From Caldicellulosiruptor morganii (GTDB taxonomy: Bacteria; Bacillota; Thermoanaerobacteria; Caldicellulosiruptorales; Caldicellulosiruptoraceae): a stretch of DNA of 64,000 nucleotides. This document shows, piece after piece, positions 19,256 to 28,685 of this stretch (within the stretch, counting starts at the first letter, position 1; every line of letters starts with the position of its first letter). The position numbers and the translations under genes are program-made. The notes under the pieces are model-generated. The model ran no database searches. It saw nothing but the letters and a program-made list of their open reading frames with translations, and was not told where the DNA came from. The stretch covers positions 845,001 to 909,000 of the forward strand of contig NZ_CP113865.1 of NCBI RefSeq assembly GCF_026810225.1. Direction: 5' to 3'.

Positions 19256-20307
19256 TGGTAAATCTTTTGATAGCTTTGATAGTACTTACAATTGTAATAC
19301 TTATCCATGAATTTGGTCATTTTATTGTTTGTAAATTATCAGGAGTGATTGTGCAGGAGTTTGCAATCGGTTTTGGTCCCAAGATTTTCAGTATCAAGGG
19401 TAAAGAAACAGAATACTCTGTGAGGGCGTTTTTGATAGGTGGGTATGTAAGACCTCTTGGTGAAGATCAGGAAGTGGATCATCCACGTGCACTGAATAAT
19501 GCAAAAGTTCACAAAAGAATTTTAATGGTTTTAATGGGACCTGTTATGAACTTTGTCCTTGCCATTGTTATCATGATGGGAATAGCTTATTTTGTGGGAT
19601 TTGGAACCAATACAATTGACAAAACAGAACCGAACTTTCCTGCCCACATTGCTGGAATAAGACCGGGTGACCGCATAGTTGAGATGGATGGCAATAAAGT
19701 GTTTGTATGGGATCAGGTTAGTTTTTATTTGGCTGTTCACAATATGCTTTATAAAGACAAACCACTTGAGGTTAAAATTCAAAGAGATGGTAAAGAGTAT
19801 AAGTTTTATATTACTCCCAAATACGATCCGAATACAAAGAGAAGACTCATAGGTATATCACCGAGGATTTCGAAAAAAAATCTTGTGGATAGTCTTTATT
19901 ACAGTATATTTGCAACATATGCAGAGATAAAAGAGACAATCTACGGTGTTGTCCTGATGCTATCAGGAAAGGTCTCGGGTTCTGAGATTATGGGACCTGT
20001 TGGGATAGTAAAAACAATTGGGCAGGCGGCAAACGCTGGATTTAAGCAAAACTTTGTAAGTGGACTTTTGAACATTCTATGGCTTATGCAGCTTATTTCA
20101 GTAAACCTCGGTGTAATAAATCTTATTCCATTTCCAGCACTTGATGGAAGCAGACTTGTATTTTACCTGTATGAAGCGATTGCAGGCAAGCCTTTTAATA
20201 GAGAAAAGGAAGCCCTGATTCATACTATTGGATTTGTACTTTTGCTTTTGCTGCTTGTAATTGTTACCTTCAATGATATTAAAAACATAATAATGCCCGG
20301 AAGGTGA
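19255..20307 (+). CDS. rseP: RIP metalloprotease RseP/RasP (site-2 protease)
   Basis: 350 residues, GTG start overlapping the dxr stop by one base. The zinc site HEFGH is in the first membrane helix at about residues 18-22. One PDZ domain spans about 115-190 (PNFPAHIAGIRPGDRIVEMDG). The third zinc ligand motif NLIPFPALDGSRLV lies at about 289-302, and a final membrane helix follows. It cleaves membrane-embedded anti-sigma factors or signal peptides within the membrane. Confidence 0.95.
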   Translation: MVNLLIALIVLTIVILIHEFGHFIVCKLSGVIVQEFAIGFGPKIFSIKGKETEYSVRAFLIGGYVRPLGEDQEVDHPRALNNAKVHKRILMVLMGPVMNFVLAIVIMMGIAYFVGFGTNTIDKTEPNFPAHIAGIRPGDRIVEMDGNKVFVWDQVSFYLAVHNMLYKDKPLEVKIQRDGKEYKFYITPKYDPNTKRRLIGISPRISKKNLVDSLYYSIFATYAEIKETIYGVVLMLSGKVSGSEIMGPVGIVKTIGQAANAGFKQNFVSGLLNILWLMQLISVNLGVINLIPFPALDGSRLVFYLYEAIAGKPFNREKEALIHTIGFVLLLLLLVIVTFNDIKNIIMPGR

Positions 20308-20312
20308 ATTTT

Positions 20313-21356
20313 TTGACAAAGAAGATAAAAATAGGGAGCATATATATTGGCGGTGGCGAGTCGGTCAAAATCCAGTCGATGACAAACACAAAGACAAAGG
20401 ATGTTGAAAAGACGGTTGAACAAATATTAAGGCTTGAGAGCCTTGGGTGTGAAATAATAAGAGTAGCAGTACCTGATGTGGAAAGTGCAAAGGCTATTGG
20501 AAAGATAAAGCCAAGAATTCATATTCCCATTGTTGCCGATATTCATTTTGATTATAAGCTTGCACTTGAGGCTGTTTACAATGGGGCTGATAAGATAAGG
20601 ATTAATCCTGGTAACATTGGGGATTCAGAAAAGGTAAAAATGATAGTTGATGAGGCAAAAAAGAGCGGGGTTCCTATTAGAGTTGGGGCGAATTCCGGCT
20701 CACTTCCCAAGGAGATTCTGGCAAAATACCATTCGCCTACACCTGAGGCAATTGTTGAGGCAGCTTTGAAGCAGGTTGAGCTTTTGGAGAGTTTTGATTT
20801 TGATGATATTGTAATATCTGTAAAGTCTTCTGATGTGCTGACAACCATCAAAAGCTATGAGATTTTATCAAAAAAGACAGTCTATCCTCTTCATGTTGGG
20901 CTTACAGAATCAGGTACCTTTATTTCCGGGTGTGTAAAGTCGAGTATGGCAATAGGGTATTTACTCCTTCGGGGAATTGGAGATACAATTAGAGTCTCGC
21001 TCACAGATGACCCTGAAAAAGAGGTGATTGTTGCAAAGAAGATTTTACAGGGGTTAAAATTAAGAAAGGGTGTAAATATTATTTCATGCCCAACCTGTGC
21101 AAGGTGCAATGTGGATTTGATAAAGATAGCAAATGAAGTTGAAAATAAAGTGGGAAATCTGGACCTTGATATTAACATTGCGATTATGGGCTGTGCGGTA
21201 AATGGACCGGGCGAGGCAAGAGAAGCTGATATTGGAATTGCCTGTGGTATTGGAGAAGGGCTTTTGTTCAAAAAAGGAAAGATTGTTAAGAAAGTCAAAG
21301 AGGATGAACTTGTTGATGAGCTGATACGGGAGATTTACTCTTTTTATGAAACATGA
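20313..21356 (+). CDS. ispG: 4-hydroxy-3-methylbut-2-enyl diphosphate synthase
   Basis: 347 residues counted from the TTG at 20313. A GTG at 20304 is also in frame but falls on the ribosome site GGAAGGTGA, so the TTG is preferred. The N-terminal TIM-barrel includes VKIQSMTNTKTKDVEKT and HIPIVADIHFDYKLALEAV. The C-terminal [4Fe-4S] ligands are in SCPTCARCNVD and the NGPGEAREADIGIA block. It makes HMBPP in the MEP pathway. Confidence 0.96.
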   Translation: MTKKIKIGSIYIGGGESVKIQSMTNTKTKDVEKTVEQILRLESLGCEIIRVAVPDVESAKAIGKIKPRIHIPIVADIHFDYKLALEAVYNGADKIRINPGNIGDSEKVKMIVDEAKKSGVPIRVGANSGSLPKEILAKYHSPTPEAIVEAALKQVELLESFDFDDIVISVKSSDVLTTIKSYEILSKKTVYPLHVGLTESGTFISGCVKSSMAIGYLLLRGIGDTIRVSLTDDPEKEVIVAKKILQGLKLRKGVNIISCPTCARCNVDLIKIANEVENKVGNLDLDINIAIMGCAVNGPGEAREADIGIACGIGEGLLFKKGKIVKKVKEDELVDELIREIYSFYET

Positions 21357-21367
21357 GGTGAAATTTT

Positions 21368-22036
21368 ATGAAAGACAGGGTTGTCTGTTTGATTCCGGCA
21401 TACAACGAAGAAGAGAGAATAGGTGCTGTTATAGATGTTGTAAAAAGCTGCAGGTTTGTTGACAGGGTTTATGTTATAGACGATGGGTCATCGGACAGAA
21501 CAGCAGAAGTTGCTCATGAAAAAGGTGTAAATGTTTTAAGACTTTCTCAAAATATGGGGAAGGCTTATGCAGTTTTTTTTGGTGTTGAAAATACACAAAG
21601 TAGCATAGTTTTGCTGCTTGATGCTGACCTTGTAAACCTTAAGGTTAAAGATGTTGAAAATCTTCTTTTACCTGTTTTGGAGGACAGAGCTGACATGACA
21701 GTAGGCGTATTTTCAGAAGGCAGATTTTCCACAGATCTGGCTCAAAAAATATCTCCGTTTTTGTCCGGGCAAAGGGCGATAAAAAGATGGGTGTTTGATA
21801 GAATACTGGAGTCAAGAAAGGATATTAAAGAATCGGGCTATGCCATTGAGATTATTCTGACAGAATATGCAAAAAAGTTAAAACTTAGAGTTGAAACTGT
21901 ACAGCTGCCGCAGGTTTCCCATGTAATGAAGGAAGAAAAACTTGGGCTTTTGAAAGGTGCTCAACATAGAATGAAGATGTACAGGGAGATTCTTAAAGGT
22001 TATGTCAATCTCAGGAAAAGTAGGGATGAGATATGA
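21368..22036 (+). CDS. Family 2 glycosyltransferase encoded just before polC
   Basis: 222 residues of a soluble GT-A fold. VCLIPAYNEEERIGAVIDVV and YVIDDGSSDRTAEVA are the nucleotide-sugar-binding N-terminus, and LLLDADLVNL supplies the metal-binding DxD-like motif. No membrane segment is evident. It resembles glucosyl-3-phosphoglycerate/dolichol-phosphate-type transferases in its compact form, but the substrate is unknown. It overlaps polC by 4 bases (ATGA), which suggests translational coupling. It is not part of the usual Firmicute core at this locus. Confidence 0.82.
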   Translation: MKDRVVCLIPAYNEEERIGAVIDVVKSCRFVDRVYVIDDGSSDRTAEVAHEKGVNVLRLSQNMGKAYAVFFGVENTQSSIVLLLDADLVNLKVKDVENLLLPVLEDRADMTVGVFSEGRFSTDLAQKISPFLSGQRAIKRWVFDRILESRKDIKESGYAIEIILTEYAKKLKLRVETVQLPQVSHVMKEEKLGLLKGAQHRMKMYREILKGYVNLRKSRDEI

Positions 22037-25000
22037 GTGAGGTTGCTTTTTTATCACTGAAACCTGTGAAGCTTGAGTTTGACAGATCAAATAAGCTTCT
22101 GAAGATATATATGGATAGTCTTGAGGGGCTTAATGAAATCAATCTTATTGAGATTGAAAACAGGATCAAAAGTTCTGTAGATGCTTCTCTGGATATAGAA
22201 ATTAAACTTTTAAATAATAGGAATTCAAATATGCAGGAAATTTTACAAAATTACAGATGGTTTTTGATGCACAAAATTTTAAAAAAATGTAATGGGCTTA
22301 AACCATTTTTGAAAGAGTGTGAGGTTTTCTTTGAAGAAGGAAATCTTGTGTTTATGGTTCCAAACGGAATTAGAGATATAATGCTGGAGAGAAAATTGGA
22401 TGTGCTAATTGAGGAGATTTTAAATGAGGAATTTGGGATAAAGTGCAATGTCGAGTTTAGAATAAAAGAATTTTATATTCACTTTGAGTTAAATGGTGAA
22501 ATTGAAAACTATTTAAAAAAGTCCAAAGAGAAGGAAAAAGAAAAGGAATTGAAAGGCACGCAGAAAGAAAATTCCACACAGGATTCAGATATAATATTTG
22601 GCAGGAAAATAAACGAAAAAGAGAAAATAACACCTATTTCTTTAGTAAAAGTAGATACCAGCTGCATTATTGAAGGTGAAGTATTTAATATTGAAATAAA
22701 AGAGACCAGAAATCAAAATATACTTATCTACAAATTGTATGTAACTGATTACACCACATCAACCTATGTTAAAATTGTTGCCAGAAAAGACAACATTCCC
22801 AGTTCCATTTCGGTAGGGGATTATATCAAAGTTGAAGGAAAGGTTGAATTTGACGAATTTGAAAAAGCTATAGTTGTAAATGCAAAGAATATAAACAGGT
22901 CTGTAAAGCTTGAAAGGCTTGATACAGCAGAGCAAAAAAGAGTTGAACTTCATGCTCATACAAAGATGTCTGCAATGGATGCTGTGAGCTCGGCCGAGGA
23001 ACTTATAAAAACTGCTGCAAAGTGGGGACACAGAGCAATTGCAATTACTGACCATGGTGTTGTGCAGGCATTTCCGGAAGCACAGGAAGCAAGCAAAAGT
23101 GCCGGAATTAAAGTTATCTATGGGATGGAATGCTATTTGATTGACGATGGTGTACCTGTCGTTTATAATCCGAAAGAAGACCAGGACTTAAATGGTAAAT
23201 ATGTTGTTGTTGATATTGAGACAACAGGTTTTGACAATCAAAGAGATAGAATAATTGAGATAGGAGCTGTCAAAGTAGAAAATGGTGAGATTGTAGACAA
23301 ATTCTCGACATTTGTCGACCCGCAGGGCAAGATTCCAGTCAGAATATCTGAGTTAACGGGAATTTACCAGGATATGGTTGATGCTGCGCCAAAACTTGAG
23401 GATGCTATTTTAGAGTTTGAAAAGTTTTGCAGTGGCAGTATCCTGGTTGCACATAATGCGCAGTTTGATATTGGGTTTTTGAAGAGAGCTTATCAGGAAT
23501 GTGGTCTTATCTTTGATTATACATATGTTGATACATTGGAACTTTCAAGAAGAGTACTTACTGAATTGTCTTCACACAAATTAAACAAAGTGGCAGATTT
23601 TCTAAATATAGAGCTCAGGTCCCATCACAGGGCAGATTCTGATGCCGAAACTACTGCAAAAATATTTATAAATCTTATTGAGAAATTGAAAAGCAGAGGA
23701 TACAAGTTTTTAAAAGAACTCAATGCTATTGAGACAAACACAAAGGCAGATTTAAAGTCGCACAGTTACCATGCTACAATACTTGTTAAAAATAAGCAAG
23801 GTCTTAAAAACCTGTATAAGCTTGTTTCATATTCTCATCTTGAATATTTTTATAAACGACCAAGAATACCAAAAAGTTTGCTGATTCAGTTAAAAGATGG
23901 TCTTATTTTGGGAAGTGCCTGTGAATCAGGAGAGGTTTTCAGGGCTATTGTGGAGGGGAAAAGTGACGAAGAGATAGAAAAGATAGCTTCGCTTTATGAT
24001 TTTCTGGAGATAATGCCGGTTGAGAATAACTCTTTTCTGATTAGAGAAGGATATTTGAAAGACGAAGAACAAATAAGAGAAATCAACAGGAAGATATATC
24101 AGCTTGGAAAGAAACTGAACAAATTGGTTGTTGCAACATCTGATGCGCATTACTGCCATCCACATCAGAGAATTTTGCGCCAGATTCTAAAGCACAACCA
24201 GGGATATGATGATGTAGATAGTGATCCTTATTTATACCTGAAAACAACTGATGAGATGTTGAAAGAGTTTGAATATCTTGGCAAGGAAGCAGCGTATGAG
24301 GTTGTTGTTGAAAATACCAACAGGATTGCTGATATGATAGAAGATGTGAAACCAATACCTGATGAGACATTCCCGCCCAAGATTGAAGGTGCCGAAGAAG
24401 AGATTTACAACATGACAATGAAACGTGCACACGAGATTTACGGGGACCCACTTCCGGATATTGTAAAGCAAAGACTTGAAAAAGAACTGAATTCTATCAT
24501 AAAAAATGGATTTGCTGTTATGTATTTAATTGCACAAAAACTTGTGGCAAAGTCACTTTCGGATGGGTATTTAGTTGGTTCTCGAGGTTCTGTTGGTTCA
24601 TCGCTTGTTGCTACAATGTGTGGTATTACAGAGGTAAATCCACTGCCACCGCATTATGTGTGTCCAAACTGCAAATATTCTGAGTTTGTGACAGATGGAA
24701 CTGTTGGATGTGGATATGACCTTGAGGATAAAAACTGTCCAAGGTGCGGAGAAAAGCTTAAAAAAGATGGACATGATATACCATTTGAGACTTTCCTGGG
24801 GTTTGACGGTGATAAAGAGCCTGATATAGATCTGAACTTTTCAGGAGAGTATCAGCCGGTTGCACACAAATTCACAGAAGAGCTTTTTGGACAGGGATAT
24901 GTTTTCAGAGCAGGGACAATTTCAACAGTTGCTGAAAAGACTGCACACGGATTTGTCACAAAATATGCAGAGGAAAAAGGCTTGAGCTTGCACCCGGCAG

Positions 25001-26241
25001 AAATTTTAAGACTCTCACAGGGCTGTACAAGCGTCAAACGTACAACAGGTCAGCACCCGGGTGGGCTTATGATTGTTCCCAAAGACAAAGAGATTTTCGA
25101 TTTTACACCCATTCAGCACCCTGCAGATAGCGAAGACAAAAGTGTAATTACAACCCACTTTGACTATCATGCAATTTCAGGAAGACTGCTGAAACTTGAT
25201 ATACTCGGGCATGATGACCCAACTGTGATAAGAATGCTTCAGGACTTAACAGGAGTTGATCCGCGAACAATTCCGCTTGATGACAGAGCGACTTTGTCAA
25301 TCTTTACAAGCACAGAAGCTCTTGGAATTTCGCCCGAAGATATTGACTGTGAGGTTGGAACTTTTGGAATACCAGAGTTTGGAACAAGATTTGTAAGGCA
25401 AATGCTAATAGAGACAAAGCCAAAATCGTTTGCAGAACTTGTAAGAATTTCTGGGCTTTCGCACGGGACAAATGTGTGGACAAACAATGCACAGGACCTT
25501 GTTAGAAATGGCATTGCAACCCTAAAAGAGGTAATTTCCACCCGCGATGACATAATGCTTTACCTTATTCAAAAAGGTGTGCAGCCAAAGGATAGTTTCA
25601 GGATAATGGAGGATGTTCGAAAAGGTAAAGGTTTAAAGCCAGAAGATGAAGAGCTTTTAAGGGCTCATGGTGTGCCCGAGTGGTATATAGAAAGTTGTAA
25701 AAAAATCACATATATGTTTCCAAAAGCTCACGCAGCGGCATATGTTATGATGGCGTTCAGGATTGCATATTTTAAGGTGCATTACAAAGAAGCCTTTTAT
25801 GCCACCTACTTTACAGTCAGAGCAGATGACTTTGACTATGCAACAATACTAAAGGGAAGAGAATTTATAAGACAGAAGATCAGGGATATGGAGAATAGAA
25901 TAAATACACTGTCTCCGAAGGACAAAAACCTTCTTACCGTGCTTGAGATAGCAAATGAGATGCTGGCAAGGGGGCTTAAGTTTTATCCGGTTGATTTAAA
26001 TGAATCGGATGCAGAGAGGTTTATAATAAAAGATGGTGGGCTTTTGATTCCATTCAATGCTCTGCCGAATGTTGGAGTTGCTGCTGCACGCAATATTGTT
26101 GAGGCAAGAAAAGAAGGAAGGTTTTTATCGGTTGATGACCTTCAAAGAAGAGCAAAGCTGAACAAACAGGTAATTGAAATACTTGCACAGTACAGGGTTT
26201 TGAAAGACTTGCCACAGACAAGCCAGCTGAGCTTTTTTTAA
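22033..26241 (+). CDS. polC: DNA polymerase III alpha subunit, PolC type
   Basis: 1402 residues in the Gram-positive PolC order. There is an N-terminal domain, an OB fold at about 205-295, and a PHP domain split around the exonuclease (ELHAHTKMSAMDAV near 305). The 3'-5' proofreading exonuclease lies at about 390-560 (VVVDIETTGFD), followed by the polymerase with a Zn finger (CPNCKYSEF and CPRCGEKL near 880-920) and the catalytic DGDKEPDIDLNFSGEY. It is the replicative polymerase. Its start overlaps the GT2 gene. Full length. Confidence 0.98.
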   Translation: MSEVAFLSLKPVKLEFDRSNKLLKIYMDSLEGLNEINLIEIENRIKSSVDASLDIEIKLLNNRNSNMQEILQNYRWFLMHKILKKCNGLKPFLKECEVFFEEGNLVFMVPNGIRDIMLERKLDVLIEEILNEEFGIKCNVEFRIKEFYIHFELNGEIENYLKKSKEKEKEKELKGTQKENSTQDSDIIFGRKINEKEKITPISLVKVDTSCIIEGEVFNIEIKETRNQNILIYKLYVTDYTTSTYVKIVARKDNIPSSISVGDYIKVEGKVEFDEFEKAIVVNAKNINRSVKLERLDTAEQKRVELHAHTKMSAMDAVSSAEELIKTAAKWGHRAIAITDHGVVQAFPEAQEASKSAGIKVIYGMECYLIDDGVPVVYNPKEDQDLNGKYVVVDIETTGFDNQRDRIIEIGAVKVENGEIVDKFSTFVDPQGKIPVRISELTGIYQDMVDAAPKLEDAILEFEKFCSGSILVAHNAQFDIGFLKRAYQECGLIFDYTYVDTLELSRRVLTELSSHKLNKVADFLNIELRSHHRADSDAETTAKIFINLIEKLKSRGYKFLKELNAIETNTKADLKSHSYHATILVKNKQGLKNLYKLVSYSHLEYFYKRPRIPKSLLIQLKDGLILGSACESGEVFRAIVEGKSDEEIEKIASLYDFLEIMPVENNSFLIREGYLKDEEQIREINRKIYQLGKKLNKLVVATSDAHYCHPHQRILRQILKHNQGYDDVDSDPYLYLKTTDEMLKEFEYLGKEAAYEVVVENTNRIADMIEDVKPIPDETFPPKIEGAEEEIYNMTMKRAHEIYGDPLPDIVKQRLEKELNSIIKNGFAVMYLIAQKLVAKSLSDGYLVGSRGSVGSSLVATMCGITEVNPLPPHYVCPNCKYSEFVTDGTVGCGYDLEDKNCPRCGEKLKKDGHDIPFETFLGFDGDKEPDIDLNFSGEYQPVAHKFTEELFGQGYVFRAGTISTVAEKTAHGFVTKYAEEKGLSLHPAEILRLSQGCTSVKRTTGQHPGGLMIVPKDKEIFDFTPIQHPADSEDKSVITTHFDYHAISGRLLKLDILGHDDPTVIRMLQDLTGVDPRTIPLDDRATLSIFTSTEALGISPEDIDCEVGTFGIPEFGTRFVRQMLIETKPKSFAELVRISGLSHGTNVWTNNAQDLVRNGIATLKEVISTRDDIMLYLIQKGVQPKDSFRIMEDVRKGKGLKPEDEELLRAHGVPEWYIESCKKITYMFPKAHAAAYVMMAFRIAYFKVHYKEAFYATYFTVRADDFDYATILKGREFIRQKIRDMENRINTLSPKDKNLLTVLEIANEMLARGLKFYPVDLNESDAERFIIKDGGLLIPFNALPNVGVAAARNIVEARKEGRFLSVDDLQRRAKLNKQVIEILAQYRVLKDLPQTSQLSFF

Positions 26242-26265
26242 ATTACAAACGGAAGGGATATAGAG

Positions 26266-26901
26266 ATGAGAGCAGTTATTATCTCAAGTGGCAATGTAGA
26301 AGACAGGGGTTTTTATGAAGAATATATTGAAAATGCAGATTTTTTAGTTTGTTGTGATGGGGGCGCGAATATTGCATACAAGTACAATTTTTTGCCAGAC
26401 TTAATAGTGGGAGACTTTGACTCTGTTGATGGAAGTGTTCTGGAATATTTTAGAAACAAAAATGTGAAGATTCTGGAATATCCGTGTGAAAAAGACAAAA
26501 CCGATACACAGATTGCTGTTGAAATTTTAGCAGAAAAAGGATTTGATGAAATTGTCATGCTTTCCTGCACAGGGAAAAGGATAGACCATGTGTTAGCAAA
26601 TATAACACTTTTATACTACCTTCTTGAGCGCAATATAAGTAGTTTTATTGTTGATAGAAATAACATGATTACAATGACAAAAGATAAAATAAAGATCGAA
26701 GGGAAAAAAGGATGTATTTTATCTTTGCTACCATATACCAAAACTGTAAGAGGCATTTCAACAAAAGGATTGTATTATGTACTAAAAGATGGTAGCATGG
26801 AGTTTGGCAATCCTTATGGTATATCAAATGTTATTATAGAAGATGAAGCAATTGTTGAAGTAAAAGAGGGAGTATTATTGGTAATATTATCAAATGATTA
26901 A
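26266..26901 (+). CDS. thiN: Thiamine pyrophosphokinase
   Basis: 211 residues. FLVCCDGGANIAYKYNFLPD and LIVGDFDSV near residues 27-56 are the catalytic motifs of the family, and KDKTDTQIAVE follows. The C-terminal beta domain binds thiamine (GISTKGLYYVL). It converts thiamine to thiamine diphosphate using ATP. No TPP riboswitch is visible upstream, and the gene simply follows polC after 24 bases, so it is probably expressed with the operon. Confidence 0.92.
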   Translation: MRAVIISSGNVEDRGFYEEYIENADFLVCCDGGANIAYKYNFLPDLIVGDFDSVDGSVLEYFRNKNVKILEYPCEKDKTDTQIAVEILAEKGFDEIVMLSCTGKRIDHVLANITLLYYLLERNISSFIVDRNNMITMTKDKIKIEGKKGCILSLLPYTKTVRGISTKGLYYVLKDGSMEFGNPYGISNVIIEDEAIVEVKEGVLLVILSND

Positions 26902-26961
26902 ACTTAGAGAAAAATAATCATACTAAAAAGTAAAGCTGCTATTAAAAAAAGGTCAAATATT

Positions 26962-27231
26962 ATGATTGGATTTATAATGACCCTGATTGTTGCAGCAATT
27001 GCAGGTTATATTGGTGATGCGCTGACCAAATACAAGATGCCTGGCGGCTTTATTGGAGCCATGATTGCAGGGCTTGTTGGTTCCTGGATTGGTGCATATA
27101 TTCCATTTTTCAGAAGGTTAGGACCTGTTATTGCCGGGATTCCTATTATTCCAACTATACTTGGTGCAGCAATATTTATATTCATACTGGGACTTTTCAG
27201 GAAAGGTGCTGAAGAGGTAACCAAATCATAA
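26962..27231 (+). CDS. GlsB/YeaQ/YmgE-like small membrane protein
   Basis: 89 residues with three hydrophobic glycine-rich segments (about 1-18, 28-47, 55-77). The pattern GYIGDALTKYKMPGGFIGAMIAGLVGSWIG is the signature of the transglycosylase-associated (GlsB/YeaQ) family, shown by GGFIGAMIAGLVGSWIG. It is a stress-related integral membrane protein of unclear biochemical role. It ends in front of a strong terminator, closing the long polC operon or forming its own unit. Confidence 0.75.
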   Translation: MIGFIMTLIVAAIAGYIGDALTKYKMPGGFIGAMIAGLVGSWIGAYIPFFRRLGPVIAGIPIIPTILGAAIFIFILGLFRKGAEEVTKS

Positions 27232-27245
27232 CAATAGTAATAATT

Positions 27246-27283
27246 GGCTGATAAGGTACAACTCCTTATCAGCCTTTGTTTTT
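27246..27283 (+). terminator. Intrinsic terminator after the GlsB-like gene
   Basis: GGCTGATAAGG and CCTTATCAGCC form a perfect 11-bp stem with a 7-base loop, followed by TTTGTTTTT. Confidence 0.9.
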
Positions 27284-27349
27284 GGTAAGATAGTTTAGAC
27301 ATGTTACCTAAAAGGTTTTTAAAAAGTTTGTTTAAAAAATCAATAGTTT

Positions 27350-27379
27350 TTGGTCGCAAATAATTGTATAGTCTATATT
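27350..27379 (+). promoter_or_regulatory. Possible promoter of the sugar ABC ATPase gene
   Basis: TTGGTC and TATATT are spaced 18 bases in the 203-base gap before the gene. The match is weak. The rest of the gap is AT-rich, with no RNA gene seen. Confidence 0.35.
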
Positions 27380-27434
27380 AGAAGAAAATTTTTGCGAATT
27401 TTATATACAATACTATGTAGGAGGTAAAAGAGAA

Positions 27435-28547
27435 GTGGCAAGTGTAAGATTAAAAGGTGTTTACAAAAGATATCCTGGTGGTGTTACTGCTGTTTCAGAT
27501 TTTAACCTTGATATTGAAGACAAGGAATTTATAGTTCTGGTTGGTCCGTCTGGTTGTGGTAAAACAACAACTCTTAGAATGATTGCAGGGCTTGAAGAAA
27601 TTACAGAGGGCGAAATCTATATAGGGGACAGGCTGGTAAATGATGTTCCTCCAAAGGACAGAGATATTGCAATGGTTTTCCAGAACTATGCTTTGTATCC
27701 ACATATGACTGTATTTGAAAACATGGCATTTGGTCTTAAACTGAGAAAGTTTCCAAAAGATGAGATAAAAAGACGAGTTCATGAAGCTGCAAAAATTCTG
27801 GGTATTGAACACCTGCTTGACAGAAAGCCAAAGGCTCTGTCCGGTGGTCAGAGGCAGAGAGTTGCACTTGGACGTGCGATTGTCAGAGAGCCAAAGGTGT
27901 TTTTGATGGATGAGCCGCTTTCAAACCTGGACGCAAAACTCAGAGTCCAGATGAGAGCTGAGCTTTCAAAACTTCACAAGAGACTGGGAACAACATTTAT
28001 TTATGTTACACATGACCAGACAGAAGCTATGACAATGGGTACAAGAATTGTTGTTATGAAAGATGGATTTATCCAGCAGGTAGACACACCGCAGGTATTG
28101 TATGAGCAACCTGCAAACTTATTTGTTGCTGGTTTTATTGGTTCACCGCAGATGAACTTCATTGAGTCAAGGATTGAGCAAAAGGACAAGAGCCTTTATG
28201 TTGTATTTGGAAACAATGCAATAAAACTTCCGGAAGGAAAGGCTAAAAAGGTTGAAGAGCTTGGCTACGTTGGTAAAGAGGTAATACTGGGTATCAGACC
28301 GGAAGATTTACATGATGAGGAGATATTCCTGCAAACAGCTCAGGATGCTGTTGTTGATGCAGATGTTGATGTTGTTGAGATGCTTGGTTCAGAAACACTC
28401 CTGTATGTGGTTGTTGAGGGGCTTAACCTCGTTGCAAGAGTTGATCCAAGGTCAAAGGCAAAAAGCGGCGACAGGATCAAACTTGCGTTTGATGTTAATA
28501 GAATTCACCTCTTTGATAAAGAGACAGAAAAGGCTATTGTTCACTAA
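27435..28547 (+). CDS. Sugar ABC transporter ATP-binding protein (UgpC/MsmX type)
   Basis: 370 residues, GTG start with TAGGAGG upstream. The ABC domain has Walker A GPSGCGKTT at about 38-46, signature LSGGQRQRVALGRA at about 135-148 and Walker B VFLMDEPLSNLDA. The C-terminal MalK/UgpC regulatory beta domain lies at about 235-370. It stands alone with no permease or binding protein next to it and is bounded by terminators. That is typical of the shared ATPases that energise several oligosaccharide importers in Gram-positive bacteria. The sharing is inferred. Confidence 0.92.
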   Translation: MASVRLKGVYKRYPGGVTAVSDFNLDIEDKEFIVLVGPSGCGKTTTLRMIAGLEEITEGEIYIGDRLVNDVPPKDRDIAMVFQNYALYPHMTVFENMAFGLKLRKFPKDEIKRRVHEAAKILGIEHLLDRKPKALSGGQRQRVALGRAIVREPKVFLMDEPLSNLDAKLRVQMRAELSKLHKRLGTTFIYVTHDQTEAMTMGTRIVVMKDGFIQQVDTPQVLYEQPANLFVAGFIGSPQMNFIESRIEQKDKSLYVVFGNNAIKLPEGKAKKVEELGYVGKEVILGIRPEDLHDEEIFLQTAQDAVVDADVDVVEMLGSETLLYVVVEGLNLVARVDPRSKAKSGDRIKLAFDVNRIHLFDKETEKAIVH

Positions 28548-28557
28548 GCAAAAGAAG

Positions 28558-28598
28558 AAAAAGCCCTTGCCAGGAATTCAATGTGGCAGGGGCTTTTT
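28558..28598 (+). terminator. Intrinsic terminator after the sugar ABC ATPase gene
   Basis: AAAAAGCCCTTGCCA and TGGCAGGGGCTTTTT form a 15-bp stem with one mismatch (G-T in RNA), and the 3' arm ends in T5. Confidence 0.9.
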
Positions 28599-28612
28599 GT
28601 TTTCAAAAACCT

Positions 28613-28641
28613 TTTACAATTGCAAAGAAAAAAAGTATAAT
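28613..28641 (+). promoter_or_regulatory. Promoter of the CdaR/PucR-type regulator gene
   Basis: TTTACA (28613-28618) and TATAAT (28636-28641) are separated by 17 bases, 45 bases upstream of the chosen ATG. Confidence 0.78.
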
Positions 28642-28685
28642 AGATTTATAAAATACTATTATGGAAAAGGGTGAGGTATAGCGTT

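Noticed and set aside
26242..26265. TPP riboswitch before thiN
   Set aside because: Only 24 bases separate polC and thiN, far too short for the THI element.
28312..28674. 120-codon frame at the end of the sugar ATPase gene
   Set aside because: Different frame of the same gene plus its terminator. Product has no recognisable features.
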